Positions 35,536 through 47,500 of a DNA stretch of 64,000 bases are shown here, in pieces (within the stretch, counting starts at the first letter, position 1; each line of letters starts with the position of its first letter). This DNA is from Whitmania pigra. Its lineage: Eukaryota > Annelida > Clitellata > Hirudinida > Haemopidae. Location of the stretch: NCBI GenBank assembly GCA_021613335.1, contig JAJTWR010000290.1, positions 562,001 through 626,000 of the forward strand, in the 5' to 3' direction. The position numbers were made by a program, and so were the translations under genes. The notes below the pieces were generated by a model that did not search any database, was not told where the DNA came from, and saw only the letters and a list, made by a program, of their open reading frames with translations.

Positions 35536-36286
35536 TTGAGGTTTAAGTTGCCTGAAGGATTGGTCGTATATATATGTCGGCTTCAATAAACCATAATGGG
35601 TATTGCATAAATATTTAGCCGTGCGATTTATTAGTTCCAAAAATTATGAGTGGTTAAAATTAATTAAATTTTAATTACATTAATTTTTATTATAAAATAA
35701 ATAGTTTTATAATTAAAATTGATCTTTTTTAAATTAGTTTTTATAAAATAAATAGTTTTATAATTAAAATGAACTCGTATTAGTTACTTTTAAAGTTAAA
35801 CAATTCAAATTGTTTCAAATTATAAAGTAATAATTGCTTAAATATGTTTGTACAAGCAAATTACTAATTATTTATAACCTAATTACAAACAGATCTTAAT
35901 TCATTTTATCTATGATTTCTAACCCTAATCATACACTTCTAATATGGGTTTGAAACATATAATATATTAATGTAATATATCATAAAAGCTTGAATTAACA
36001 TATTGTTATTATGTAATATAATTTATTTTTTTTAGCTGGTTAGGAGAATTACCATTCCTTATTTGTAATATCCATATTTAATTAAGTTAAATTTGCCTCG
36101 AATTTGCACATGATGGTTTGTCTACCCTTGTGCTGAAATGTTTAAGCGTTAATTTTCCTAAGCCTACTTATAAAAGTGAAAGGGATGCGTTAATTTCTTA
36201 AAATGAAGAGCCACGTTGAGCTTTTACTGCAATTTTTAATATCACTTTATTACAGACCGAAAGTGTCCTGCGTCAAATTTTTTCGG

Positions 36287-36523
36287 TTACGTAACTTCTG
36301 TTCTAGGACACTTCTGGATCATGTGCCCCAGATATTCATTGGTCCCACAGCCTGCGTCGCAATCAGTATTAATCTGATGTCCCCATCTCGCAACGCTCAT
36401 CTTGCAATGAAGAGCTTTTAAGCATCTGACATATTGGCCATATGGCAACTTCGGGATAGCGGCTGTTATCCACTCACTTATGCCTCTGCCCCCGGAGAAT
36501 GAGCGCAGACCGTATCCATCCAC
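36287..36523 (-). pseudogene. R2-like non-LTR retrotransposon C-terminal fragment
   Basis: This 78-codon piece reads GISEWITAAIPKLPYGQYVRCLKAL and then a Cys/His knuckle (CDAGCGTNEYLGHMIQKCP). That arrangement matches the zinc motif between the RT and the restriction-like endonuclease of R2/NeSL-type elements. No endonuclease or RT core is found around it. It sits directly beside a long ATT microsatellite. Confidence 0.5.
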
Positions 36524-36566
36524 CGTCCGATATAAACTCTCCGCAACTCCTCTTTTCCACGCATCC

Positions 36567-36948
<382 letters not shown>

Positions 36949-38106
36949 GATTTCGAAGGTCGTGAGTTAGGGCCAGATTTAGGGTAGAGTTAGGTACCAA
37001 TACTCCAATAGTCGCTGCCATTGAGTTTTGGTTTTTGTCCGAAAGCTTGTCCGACAATCTACATGCACTAAAGGTGACATATCAATGCCATTTGCTGCAA
37101 AATCGTTACTAGAACTGTATTTTGTCTTGGCTACTAGAATTTATATCAGTTGCAATTTCTAGATCACTTTTACATTTTTGGAATGTCATATTAATTCAAT
37201 TCTTTTCTATATATTGAGACATCACATCAAACTAACCCTAATTCAATGACATTTGAGAGTATTTGCATGATTAGAATAAATAATATGTCTTCACCATTAA
37301 TCTAATCATATATTTTAATTATGCGCCTTCTGTGACTAACTTTGATATTGCTCAAAACTCTGACCGTCCAATACTTGAACAATGGAGCAATTAATTGAAA
37401 CTAAAAAACCTTTAAAAGATTGCCACACTTTATTTCAGAAATGATTTGGCACAGTTTTGTATCAGCAGTATACGTAGTAATTTGATCTCATGAATTAATT
37501 TAGAGCTGCATTAATTATAGTTGTGGGATCACGGTTAAGTGGGCCCAATTTAACAATTTATTTCAAGGTAGCTTTTTTGGTTACCTAAACGATAAAAGAA
37601 TTATATTTTGTCTAAAGTTGAAGCTTGCATTTTATTAACATCAGCACTCGTTCTTTCGAAGTTGTTACCGCGTAGCTGCTGGCCTGAAATGTTTGATATA
37701 AAGCGGCCCTCTTGACCCCACTTCTCGGCTTAATCCTTTCAGATTGTTTTGGTCGGGAAGCATGGGTCACTGGAAATTAGTGACAGAAAGTTGCTGAAAA
37801 AGCCTTCTAAACTTGTTTCTGTTAAAAGTAAGTCGTTTGGCTGATTATTGAATATAAACCATAAATGAGTTTATTAATGCTAAAACACAAGCTTCGGTCT
37901 TCAGCCACAGCTAGCCATTAGGCATAACCGTAGACTCATTTGTCACAAGAGCAAAACAAATTAGCAAAAAGTATCTCACATAAATCAGAGAATAAGTTGA
38001 AGCTAATTCTGATTCTACTAAAAAGAAATGTTTTATAATTAATGTGTATCAATGTTTAAAATGTATTTGTTGTTGTTTATTCAGATCAATTATACTATGT
38101 TTACTT

Positions 38107-38130
38107 AACATAACATAACATAACATAACA
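38107..38130. repeat. Short AACAT pentanucleotide array
   Basis: About five tandem units of AACAT. Confidence 0.9.
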
Positions 38131-39675
38131 ATTATTTATAGTGGTTAAGAAGACCTGGATCTGTGTAATAACCACTCTTTTTAGTCCTAATAACCGAATT
38201 TACATTTACTTACGACATGATTTGATTCAAATAAACAATCAATTACTTAATAAATAAATATATTATGTCGTTCTAAAAGCAGAATATGATGACATTATTA
38301 ATTAAACATAAGTTGCCTAAAGCAGGTTGTCAGAATTTTGAAAGATGGATCCCTTGTAATGTTAATAATTTGTTACAATTTTAAACACCACTTATATGCT
38401 TACCAATTGCGAGTATCAAACATTATTTGAAAAACTGCGAGATAAAAAAAAATTAGCACGTTGTGAATATGTTACCTAGCAGCGTGTTTTGCAATACTCA
38501 ATTAATGAAAAAGACTCGAATTTTTTATTTATGTTCTTTTTCTATGTAGGAAATAACCTCAAGAAATGAATAAGTAAATCAATTTTATGAATGAATTAAC
38601 GTTGTCCAATATATTCTCACTAACACATGCATTTCCAAAATTAAGGTTTAAAATTTTGTTTACTAATTTAAGAGCTTTTTTCTCTTCAATTCAGTGGTAT
38701 TGCCATGGTTGTGAAAAAGCATTTTTTAAACTCTTGATATCAGACATTTAGCTACTGACTTCATAGATTATGAGGCACGCGAGAAGTTCATTGAACAATA
38801 CAGATTTTTTTACAATTAAGTCAAACTTGAAATTAAATCAAAAGGGAATTTGATGACCAATAACGATTTCATTAGCAACAGACAGCAGGTTTAAAAGTTT
38901 TAAGCATCAGTTTTACAAGCTCTTCAGTTGAGGCACTTGATTTTACATTTGTTTTAAACTTTATTGCTGTTTATCCTCTCGCAACCTCGTCTACCTACCC
39001 TTTCAACATCCATCCACTATAAATCTACTTAGAGCTGCCTGAGTTGACTGCGAACGATGGCGAGAGGAACCTGAACTTGCGAGTTCGAACAGGTTCGATG
39101 GATGTTGATAATTCACCAAATTGATTCCAATATATCTTGGTCTTCCTTATCAAATCAAGAGAATGAAAGTTAGATAAAAAAGTTTTCCTTCTCATGCACG
39201 TGCATCGAGGTGGGCATTGAGGATGAAGACAACGATAAGGTGGGTTGAACCTTAATGGGGTCTTGATAGCATCTAATGACATGTTGGCTCAACAGTACGC
39301 AATAAGGGCTAAATATAACACGAGGGTTTTCAAATTACAAAGCGTTCATACCTAAAACTATGTGGATTTATGCTGTAATAATTAGCAAAAGTTGAACGTG
39401 AATTTTTTTTCCACATGTTTTCATATTCATTTTTTGTGCATCGACGTAAGTTAGCAATGCAGATTTGAAATTAAACAACTTTTAGCATGCAACAACTTAA
39501 AAATTTTAATATTTTGGATTAATATTATTTGAAGTAATATTTTGAATGGGCGAACGTATAAAGAATACAGTATGTTTTATATGATGATAATATGACAATT
39601 TAACTTTTAAATCCTAGATAAGTCAACTGATGAGTAAACATATAACCAGAGCGTCCATATTTTTTCATTTAATTC

Positions 39676-39832
39676 ATTTATTATTACTATTATTGTTATT
39701 ATTATTATTATTAATATTATTATTACTATTATTATTATTATTATTTATTATTATTATTATATTATTATTATTATATTATTATTATTATTATTATTATTAC
39801 TATTATTTTTATTTTTATTATTACATATTATT
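39676..39832. repeat. ATT-type microsatellite
   Basis: Imperfect (TTA)n array with ACT and TTT interruptions. Confidence 0.92.
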
Positions 39833-40766
39833 CGCGGTTCTGTTTTTTTTTACTAAGGCTCCATGCAATTAGCTTAGTCAACAAAAAATGTTGCTTTACC
39901 AATGGAATGTTTGGGGTCACTCACTTGGACAAAAATATTCATAAAATTTTGAAATTTTCATTATTTTAACTTAAAGGACCGTAGTAAAATTCTAAAATCC
40001 GCCTTTAATTATGTAATTAATAATTAGGATATAATTTATATACCAATATCATATCAGAACTGTCGTTATCAGTGAAAGCCGATGAATTTCGAGTGCTTAT
40101 AGAAGTAAGTGCAAAGTTATAATGAGCAGTGATTATAAAGATTACTTTTTTAATGGCAATAACTTATTAATTTATTGAAACAATTTCGTATCGGCAAAGT
40201 AGAATAGCAAACCGCTTAATCTCAATTATTTTAGACGTCTAAAATGAATGTTGGACTCCTTTGTCTTTTTCAAGTGTTTCAAGATAGCAGTGCTGTGCTA
40301 CCTCCGATGAGTTGCCATCCATTCATTTCATCCAATCGAGGAGACTCTGAAGAATGACGTAATCATTTTTATTTAGCCATCAATTACAAAACACTTGATG
40401 ACGTAACAACGAGACATTACCTTACCTAATAAAATATTTTATCATAGGAAATAATTACTTCGTTTTGGATTATTAAATCACTTTGGCGACATTAAAACTA
40501 ATTTTTTTTACATGCATTGAGAACTTTAAGGAAGGCACCTTATTTGCTTTCCTTAGAATTTAGCATTTACTAGTCATGTGGAATTTAGGATGAAAATTTG
40601 TTCAAAATCGCATCAACATGATATATTTACAGGTATTTACTAGTTGCGGTTATCAAGTCCTCATTAACATAATCTTTAACAAACAACCATTACACAGGCA
40701 CAAGCACGCAAGTTGCCTTGGCAATGTAATTTCTGATTAAAAGCTGCTAATGGCATTTCCAAAAGC

Positions 40767-40776
40767 TATATAAATA
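40767..40776 (+). promoter_or_regulatory. Candidate TATA box
   Basis: TATATAAATA followed about 30 bp later by a less AT-rich leader (GGTCTTTGCTATTCGGTCGCG). A possible start codon in good context lies at 40944 (see the two-exon small ORF). The promoter call is inferred from spacing only. Confidence 0.35.
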
Positions 40777-40943
40777 TTTAGGGGGTCAGATAAACGGCTT
40801 TTCGGTCTTTGCTATTCGGTCGCGAGAATCGCACACGGGAAAAGTTTCAAGTATCAAGTTGCTCACCTTTATTGACTTTACAGGTGTGCAATACTCTGAG
40901 TCTTGACAGGTGAAACCAATTCTTCAAGTGGCGAAGGAGCAAA

Positions 40944-42597
40944 ATGGACGCATTTGAAGGTTTGTTTCTGTTTTGTGGAAATAGACGTTATTATGTTTGT
41001 AACTTATTGCTATTTGTTATTATTATCTATTAGCTTTGGACAGTGCATGACATTAATAACAATTGGTAAATTTCTGGCCATAAGTAAATCTTTTAAATAA
41101 ATCTTAACACCAGCTAGACTTTTACAAAATATGTCTTCCTAGCCATCTCACTATATCTCAGTATTTTATTACTCAGTATTACCTCATTGGATATCTAATA
41201 ATTTGTTACCGAAGGTTGGGTGAATGCATAATCAGATGCGATGGCTTTGAGATTGTTTTGCCAAGTCAAACGATCCCAGGATATCGGTTTTCGCGGAATA
41301 CTTTCAATCCATTGATCTTTCATATCACTACAAGTGACCTTTGAGCGTCATGGGCAAATAGTTCGTAAAGAAATGATGAACCATTACGTAAAATCTACTA
41401 ATTTTGTCTGAAGAATCTTTGTAGAAAGGTAATGCATATTAAAATACGTTATCTATCCATAAGGATTTAAGAAATTTATTATTTATTTAAGAAATAAGAT
41501 ATACTTTAATCGATATCCAAAGAAACTTTAAGTTATTGCCTCACGTTGAATAATTTAGCAAAACTAATCATGTTGCAGTGTTAGACTTCATTGGAGATAA
41601 AAGTGAAAAATAAAGTCCCAGCTGAAAGCAGTTAATGCTGCGCTACTCTGAAAGCCGATAATGTTATGCATAGAATGTAAGGTCCCGTAACGAGTTTACG
41701 AATGTTGCGATATCCAAAGCTTTATAAGGTTCTTGTCACATCCTATGCATACCATATCTACAGATTAGGCAATACTGTGTGACGTCACATCAACTTATGA
41801 GCAAAAATTATATTTGGCGTAATTTTTAATAATATTATTATTATTATAATATTAATATAATATAATATTAAAAATAATTTTTTATTAAATATTATTTATA
41901 ATATTAAAAAATTAATAATATAATATTAAAAATAATTTTTTATTATTATTATTATATTATATTAATTATATATTATATTAATGAACTTCTTTTAATAGTA
42001 ATAATAATAATAATAATAATAACAAAAACAACAACAATAATAATAATAACAATAATAATGATGATGATGATGATGATGCTGGAAATGGTGATGACGACGA
42101 GGATGATTATAATATTATTTTTTATTAATATTAATAATATTGATGAGATCAAAATTTGTATTGATATTACAGACTACTAATATAATTAACAATATAACAA
42201 CGGAGAATTGCAGGACTGAAATAAATCCTGAACAAAGTTGTTGAGGAAAAATATTAATGTGTCGTTCTAACAAGATGAGTCGTTAATAATGTAATTTTAA
42301 ATTTTAAAGTTTATTATTATTCAACGATGAATTATGAATTATCTGTAACTCTTTGTGGTAAGTGGTTTTCCTTTACCAACAGTTACAATTACAATTACTG
42401 CATTGCTGGTGTTGTAAGTGCAAATATTGTATTGTTATTATTGTCATTAATATTAATTTACTACTAGCAGTCAAATTAATTCAAGCAATTCACATTTTTA
42501 TATATTTTCAGAGCGAGAAAATCTCCAAGGAAAGTTTTATGACGTCATTATTCGATATTTTTCTGTGAGAAGATATCCTAGACGTGAATTAAAGTAG
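40944..42597 (+). CDS. Candidate two-exon microprotein
   Basis: Exon 40944-40959 (ATG GAC GCA TTT GAA G, then a GTTTGT donor) can join exon 42512-42597 (after TATATATTTTCAG) in phase. The result is 33 aa rich in Arg and Lys at its end (RRYPRRELK). The possible TATA box is 170 bp upstream. No homolog is known to me. The model rests on splice signals alone, so it may instead be the start of a longer gene or chance. Confidence 0.2.
41820..42078. repeat. AT-rich inverted-repeat tract plus TAA/GAT microsatellite
   Basis: TAATATTA-type palindromic units at 41820-41994 contain repeated copies of TATAATATTAAAAATAATTT. They are followed by (TAA)n and (GAT)n runs to 42078. The tract could fold into long hairpins. 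Confidence 0.8.
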
Positions 42598-43167
42598 ATT
42601 AATTTTTTTATAAATTAATGGCAGAAATGATGAGTGTAACAATGTTACAAACGTTATTCATTACGGTTTCATGTAATAACTTCATGCGCTAGAATCATTT
42701 TTGGCAGAATTCTTCCATATAAGGTGTTCGTCAAAATGTCTGTCAGATCGTGTCGTTTACGTTGGAAAGGTTCGTAAATGCATGTTCTGGCAGACACGAA
42801 AGCGACGTTTCGGCACAATAATTCGTCATCAGTTCGTCTGACAAGAATATCCAAAGAAAAGATTGAATCAGCATCAATTGATTGCTTGTTTCATTAACCC
42901 CTAATTAAAATTTATACCTAGTTTAGTTAATTTTTTTTTTATTTCTTAAACAGATTATTAACAAATAAATCAATATCAATAACTACGCATAGTTAATAGC
43001 ATTGCTTACTCCTGTTAACGAAGAAAATCATGTCTTGAAATATTTTTGGGTTAGCAGATTAGGTAAAATATGAAAAAAAAAATGCCTTCAAAGGGCCTTG
43101 TATATTTTCTGATATCTCATCATATTATAAATAAAGTTACATGTATGCGCATTTATTATACTTTGAC

Positions 43168-43206
<39 letters not shown>

Positions 43207-44525
43207 ATATATATCGTCTTCCGCAATTCCTGCCACATTTAAGAAATAAACAATTTTAATCAAAATAAAATTAATTAAAATAATTTATTAAATAATAATA
43301 AATAAATTTAAAACATTATTTCGTAAATGAGATACCCAGTAAACTGTCTGTTCAACTTCCATCGCAATTTGTACTCTCTTACTTGTAGAACAGAAAGACA
43401 CAGTGGACAAAATTCCATTTCACAATAATTTTTTTTCCTGCGCGTTGAAGCAGATAAAATTGCATTTTATCGAAAATACAAATCAAATGAGTGATCAAAC
43501 GAGTGACAAATTTTTTATTGATAAGTGGAAAACGCTAAAAGACATTGAAAAATATCAGTGATGCATTTCTCCATTTTAACAATTGATAGGAATAAAAGAT
43601 TTTTTTCCATTAAAATGTGTTGCTAGTAAATTACGGTGTAAATTATAAAAATGTCCAATTCAAAACAAAATTTTAAAAATACAAAAAATATTAATTATAC
43701 TGTCGAGTTTAAAAAGTTTGTCAACGGCGTTCATTTCGTGGATGCGCCTTAAACCCGAACAATCATGAATGGATTTGTTAAGACATTTCACAATAGATTT
43801 CAATTTATTATTACTATTACTATTATTAAATTGATCTGATTTCTCAGAGAGTGAAAAAAAATAATGCATTACAGATTCATGTGAAATACAATTTTAAAGT
43901 TTTATGTATTTAAATGACTAAATGACTAAAAATCATAAAATTAAGAAATTGTACTTGATTTGAGCATATAAATGAAGCTGTGAGCCGTTGTCATCATAAC
44001 AAAATGATATGCTTTCAAGGCCTGTTCGAACCTCGAACTTCAGCTTGAAAAACTTCAATAACTCCACGTCGTTAAGATGTCAAGCAATGCGAAAAATCTA
44101 AGCAAAGCGAAAGAGAAAGTAAAATGTGGTTTAAGCGAAACTGATTTGCTTACTGAAAAGAATTGCTTAGGGTCAGAAATGCAAAAAAGTTAATTAAATT
44201 TTAATATTTATTCGAGGAAAAATCATCTCAATATTCTGCTCATTACGTTCATGTAAAACTTTTCAAAATCAAATGCAATAAAAGGCTAGCGTGTTATAAT
44301 CTTCATCTATTCTACTGCTGTATGTAATATGAACTTATGGTGATTTAGTAGATTTAGACATAAGGAAGATCAAAATTGATTAATGAATTGAAGCAAATCG
44401 TGGTTACCAGTTTAAATTGAAGAGATTTGGATCGATTGGCACGAGACATTAAAAGAATAACGTAATAGATTTTCAAAAATTCGAGTAGGAAAACAATAAA
44501 TAATTCCAAAATGCATGCCCGAATT
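42598..44525. other. Gene-free AT-rich interval
   Basis: Nothing coding is recognised. It has a (TTA)n run at 43168-43205. Minus-strand ORFs of 61-69 codons (42669-42854, 43660-43869) lack motifs. Confidence 0.4.
43168..43205. repeat. ATT microsatellite
   Basis: A short uninterrupted run of TTA units. Confidence 0.9.
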
Positions 44526-47500
44526 TCATCGGTTGCTATAAACAACGGACACGACAACAATTATAGCCATGCAGGTGAAAGCTGAAATAGCCAAGACCAG
44601 CCACCTATACTTGTATTGCCTTCCCACCACGTTGCGCAGGAACAGTGGTCTCCTCTCATTGCCTGGCTTAACATCTGTGCCTTCGTTATCTAAACCTCCT
44701 TGCTGTTGATTGGATGGGGGTTGGAATGAAGCTCTTCTGATTTGACGGGTGTCACCAAGGTAAGCGGGCTGATGAGTTAGATAAAGCCTGAAAAAGTTGT
44801 AACTTCATCTCAGTTGTGCAAAGGACTATAATCAAATAAATAAATAAAATGTAACTGATTCATACAAATTATTGAAACCACAGTTTATTGATTTTCCGAC
44901 TTACCATAATCTGGTAAATTGGTAAATTTTCTTTCAAGTACTAAATTTCGACTACTCACAGAGATTTTTAACATGAATTATAGTTGAACAAACAATTTCC
45001 TATTTTCCTGAGCCGATTTGATGGCGACCGATCTTCAGGTTAAGTTCATTTGGTTCTTTCGAAGAAGAGCAATTTGATAGAAAATTGTATCGACGATTTT
45101 GATAGAAATTTGGTCAAATTCTTTTCATCAAAATCACTTGATTGAGCAAAGATCATTGATTTATATTTTTAAAAAAATAATTGATGAGAGGTTAGGGTTA
45201 ATGATATTGTATTTATGTAAGCAAAGTGCGAGTTGGTTGCGTTCCTGCGAATGGCGGTGAAAGCAACAATCGTTACGTTTCGTGTTCGCAATCCAGCTCG
45301 CACCCTAGGGTAGGAGCGCTATATAAATGGTGGATCGATTAAGGAGTGCCTTCGTGCGCCCGCATGGTCTAATGGTTAAGGCTGCGCCTCTCACGATGGC
45401 AGCCCGGTTTCGAACCCTGTTGCGAGAGCACGTCCTAATCATCTAGCTGTGACGTTAATAAAACAAAACAATTATTAAGAAAAAAGATCGGCTAAATACA
45501 AATACCAAATACAAATCAAACTAAATACGTAGAAGTTTGTCAACTAAAATTTTATCTATCAATTTTAGATGAAAAAATAAACACGACGATACAATTTTTA
45601 ACCAAATGAATTTTACCAACTTGCGATTCGATGAAATGAACAGATACCAAATAATGGACGGCCAAATGAATGAGAACCAATTTGAGGAAGATGATACATT
45701 GCTTCTACCTTATTATGCCTGATATAATGCTAGTAGATTTTCTGAATCCATTTTGATGTTCTAATTTTATAACTTTGATCTAATGCAAAATTAATTCTAT
45801 AGATTACCTTGTTTTAAGAATCACACCTCAAACGAATTCAAAATTTAACCGCATTGCTAAAGCACATATCTTTATATTGAAATAATTAATTTAATCATTA
45901 CGCTATCACATGTTGCGTTGATTGAATTCAAACAACTGAAAATATAAAAAATAATTGTAATAAATACAAAAAAATATGGGTGGCTCGGTCTTGTAGAATT
46001 TTGCATGCACGATTATGCAATAATCTTTCCTGATTATGCCGATGTGCTCCGACGCGCACCTGTGCGTTGCCTAGCGACCGTTCACCTGGGCCAACGATTT
46101 ACTCCCCTCCCAGGACAGTCGTTTCTTTCTTTTTTAGTTTCTTTTTGATTCCGATGGAAGCAACATTTGCAATAACAATGCTAATGCGATGATCAAAATG
46201 TTGATGTTGAGGGATGCTAATATCAATACTAATTTATTAATATTACAGAACTTTAAACATTGATATATCCTTCATTTTAAAATAATGATTTAGAGTTAAT
46301 GACTAAAAACAATGTCTAATTTGTGGAAAAAAGTGGATATTCACAAAGTTGAGTGAATTATCAATCGAAAACCTTACAATCGCCAGTTTCAGTTAAGCCT
46401 CCATGCCGTGTCAAATTGCAGAGTAAAATATAATTTACTTAACTGAGAAGTTAAGCGTCATTCACAATATTTGCATAGTAGACAACACAACCATCTTGTG
46501 AATTAACTAATTTTCTAGATATTTGTAATAATAAAATGGTCCAGAAAATTCCAAATTTACAGATCTACCAGAAGTGGACGATAATAACAAACCCAACAAC
46601 AAGTTGAACGTTCAAATGTTCGATGAGTCTGACAAACCTGACGGTGAATAAGAATTTAATTTCCTGATCCGTGAACAAATGGCTGACACTCGAATCGTCC
46701 AGGTATACTTGCATTGGATTGAAAACCGTCTCCACATCCATAAATTCCGCGCCTAAAAAAATTGTTGACTGATAACGACTTCCTTAAGATGCTGTCGAAG
46801 AATTATGTAGAGATAAATGTTTTATTTGAAATTATCAATGACATGAATACCAAGATCATTATTATTATTAAATTATGTTATCCTTCACATTCCACAGTCA
46901 AAACAGCATGTAATTTGCCCGTCTTAATATTGCATGGATACAATTTTTTTTCATTATCGCCATAGATCAGTAAATTCCATCACCATTGATCGTTATCATC
47001 TCCCACTTTTCGATTTATTGGTGACGTCATCAACATCCCTCGAGCACGCACTTTCTAATTAGGTAAGTGCTTCCAAATGTCATTCAATCACTCTACCACG
47101 GGTGTGTATTTGATTAGAGTCAATTTCGTAACTAAACCATTAGGACGACGCTCTACCACTTTTGCATTTTCTGAAAAGATGATTTTTTTACTGTATCATG
47201 AAAACCTTTTTCCATATTTAATGTTTTAATAACTTTAAGATAAAAAATAACTAGCCAGATCACTTGTTAGCGATAGTGCAAACGTTATTATAGTAATAAA
47301 TTATACATAACGTTGTGATGATGAAATCTGTGTCCTCGTCATCAGGGCCATACAAAGTGGGGGGAAGGGTTTACCCAGAGGTATGGCAATTTTTTAGGAC
47401 GCGCCGAGTATTAAAGTGCTACACCACTTATGCAAAGCTTATAATTTATGCTTATATAATAATATTCATATACCTAATCAAATATTTAGAAAAAAATTCA

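Larger units (their letters stand above)
36949..40766. other. Gene-poor AT-rich interval
   Basis: No coding exon or RNA gene is recognised on either strand. It contains a short AACAT array (38107-38130) and an ATT-type array (39676-39832). The minus-strand ORF at 39025-39282 has no recognisable motif. Confidence 0.45.

Noticed and set aside
41820..41994. Replication origin or matrix attachment site
   Set aside because: Only AT richness and palindromes support it; these are common in this genome.
45360..45432. Functional tRNA-Glu gene
   Set aside because: The acceptor and T stems do not pair and the B box has an extra base; kept only as a tRNA-like repeat.
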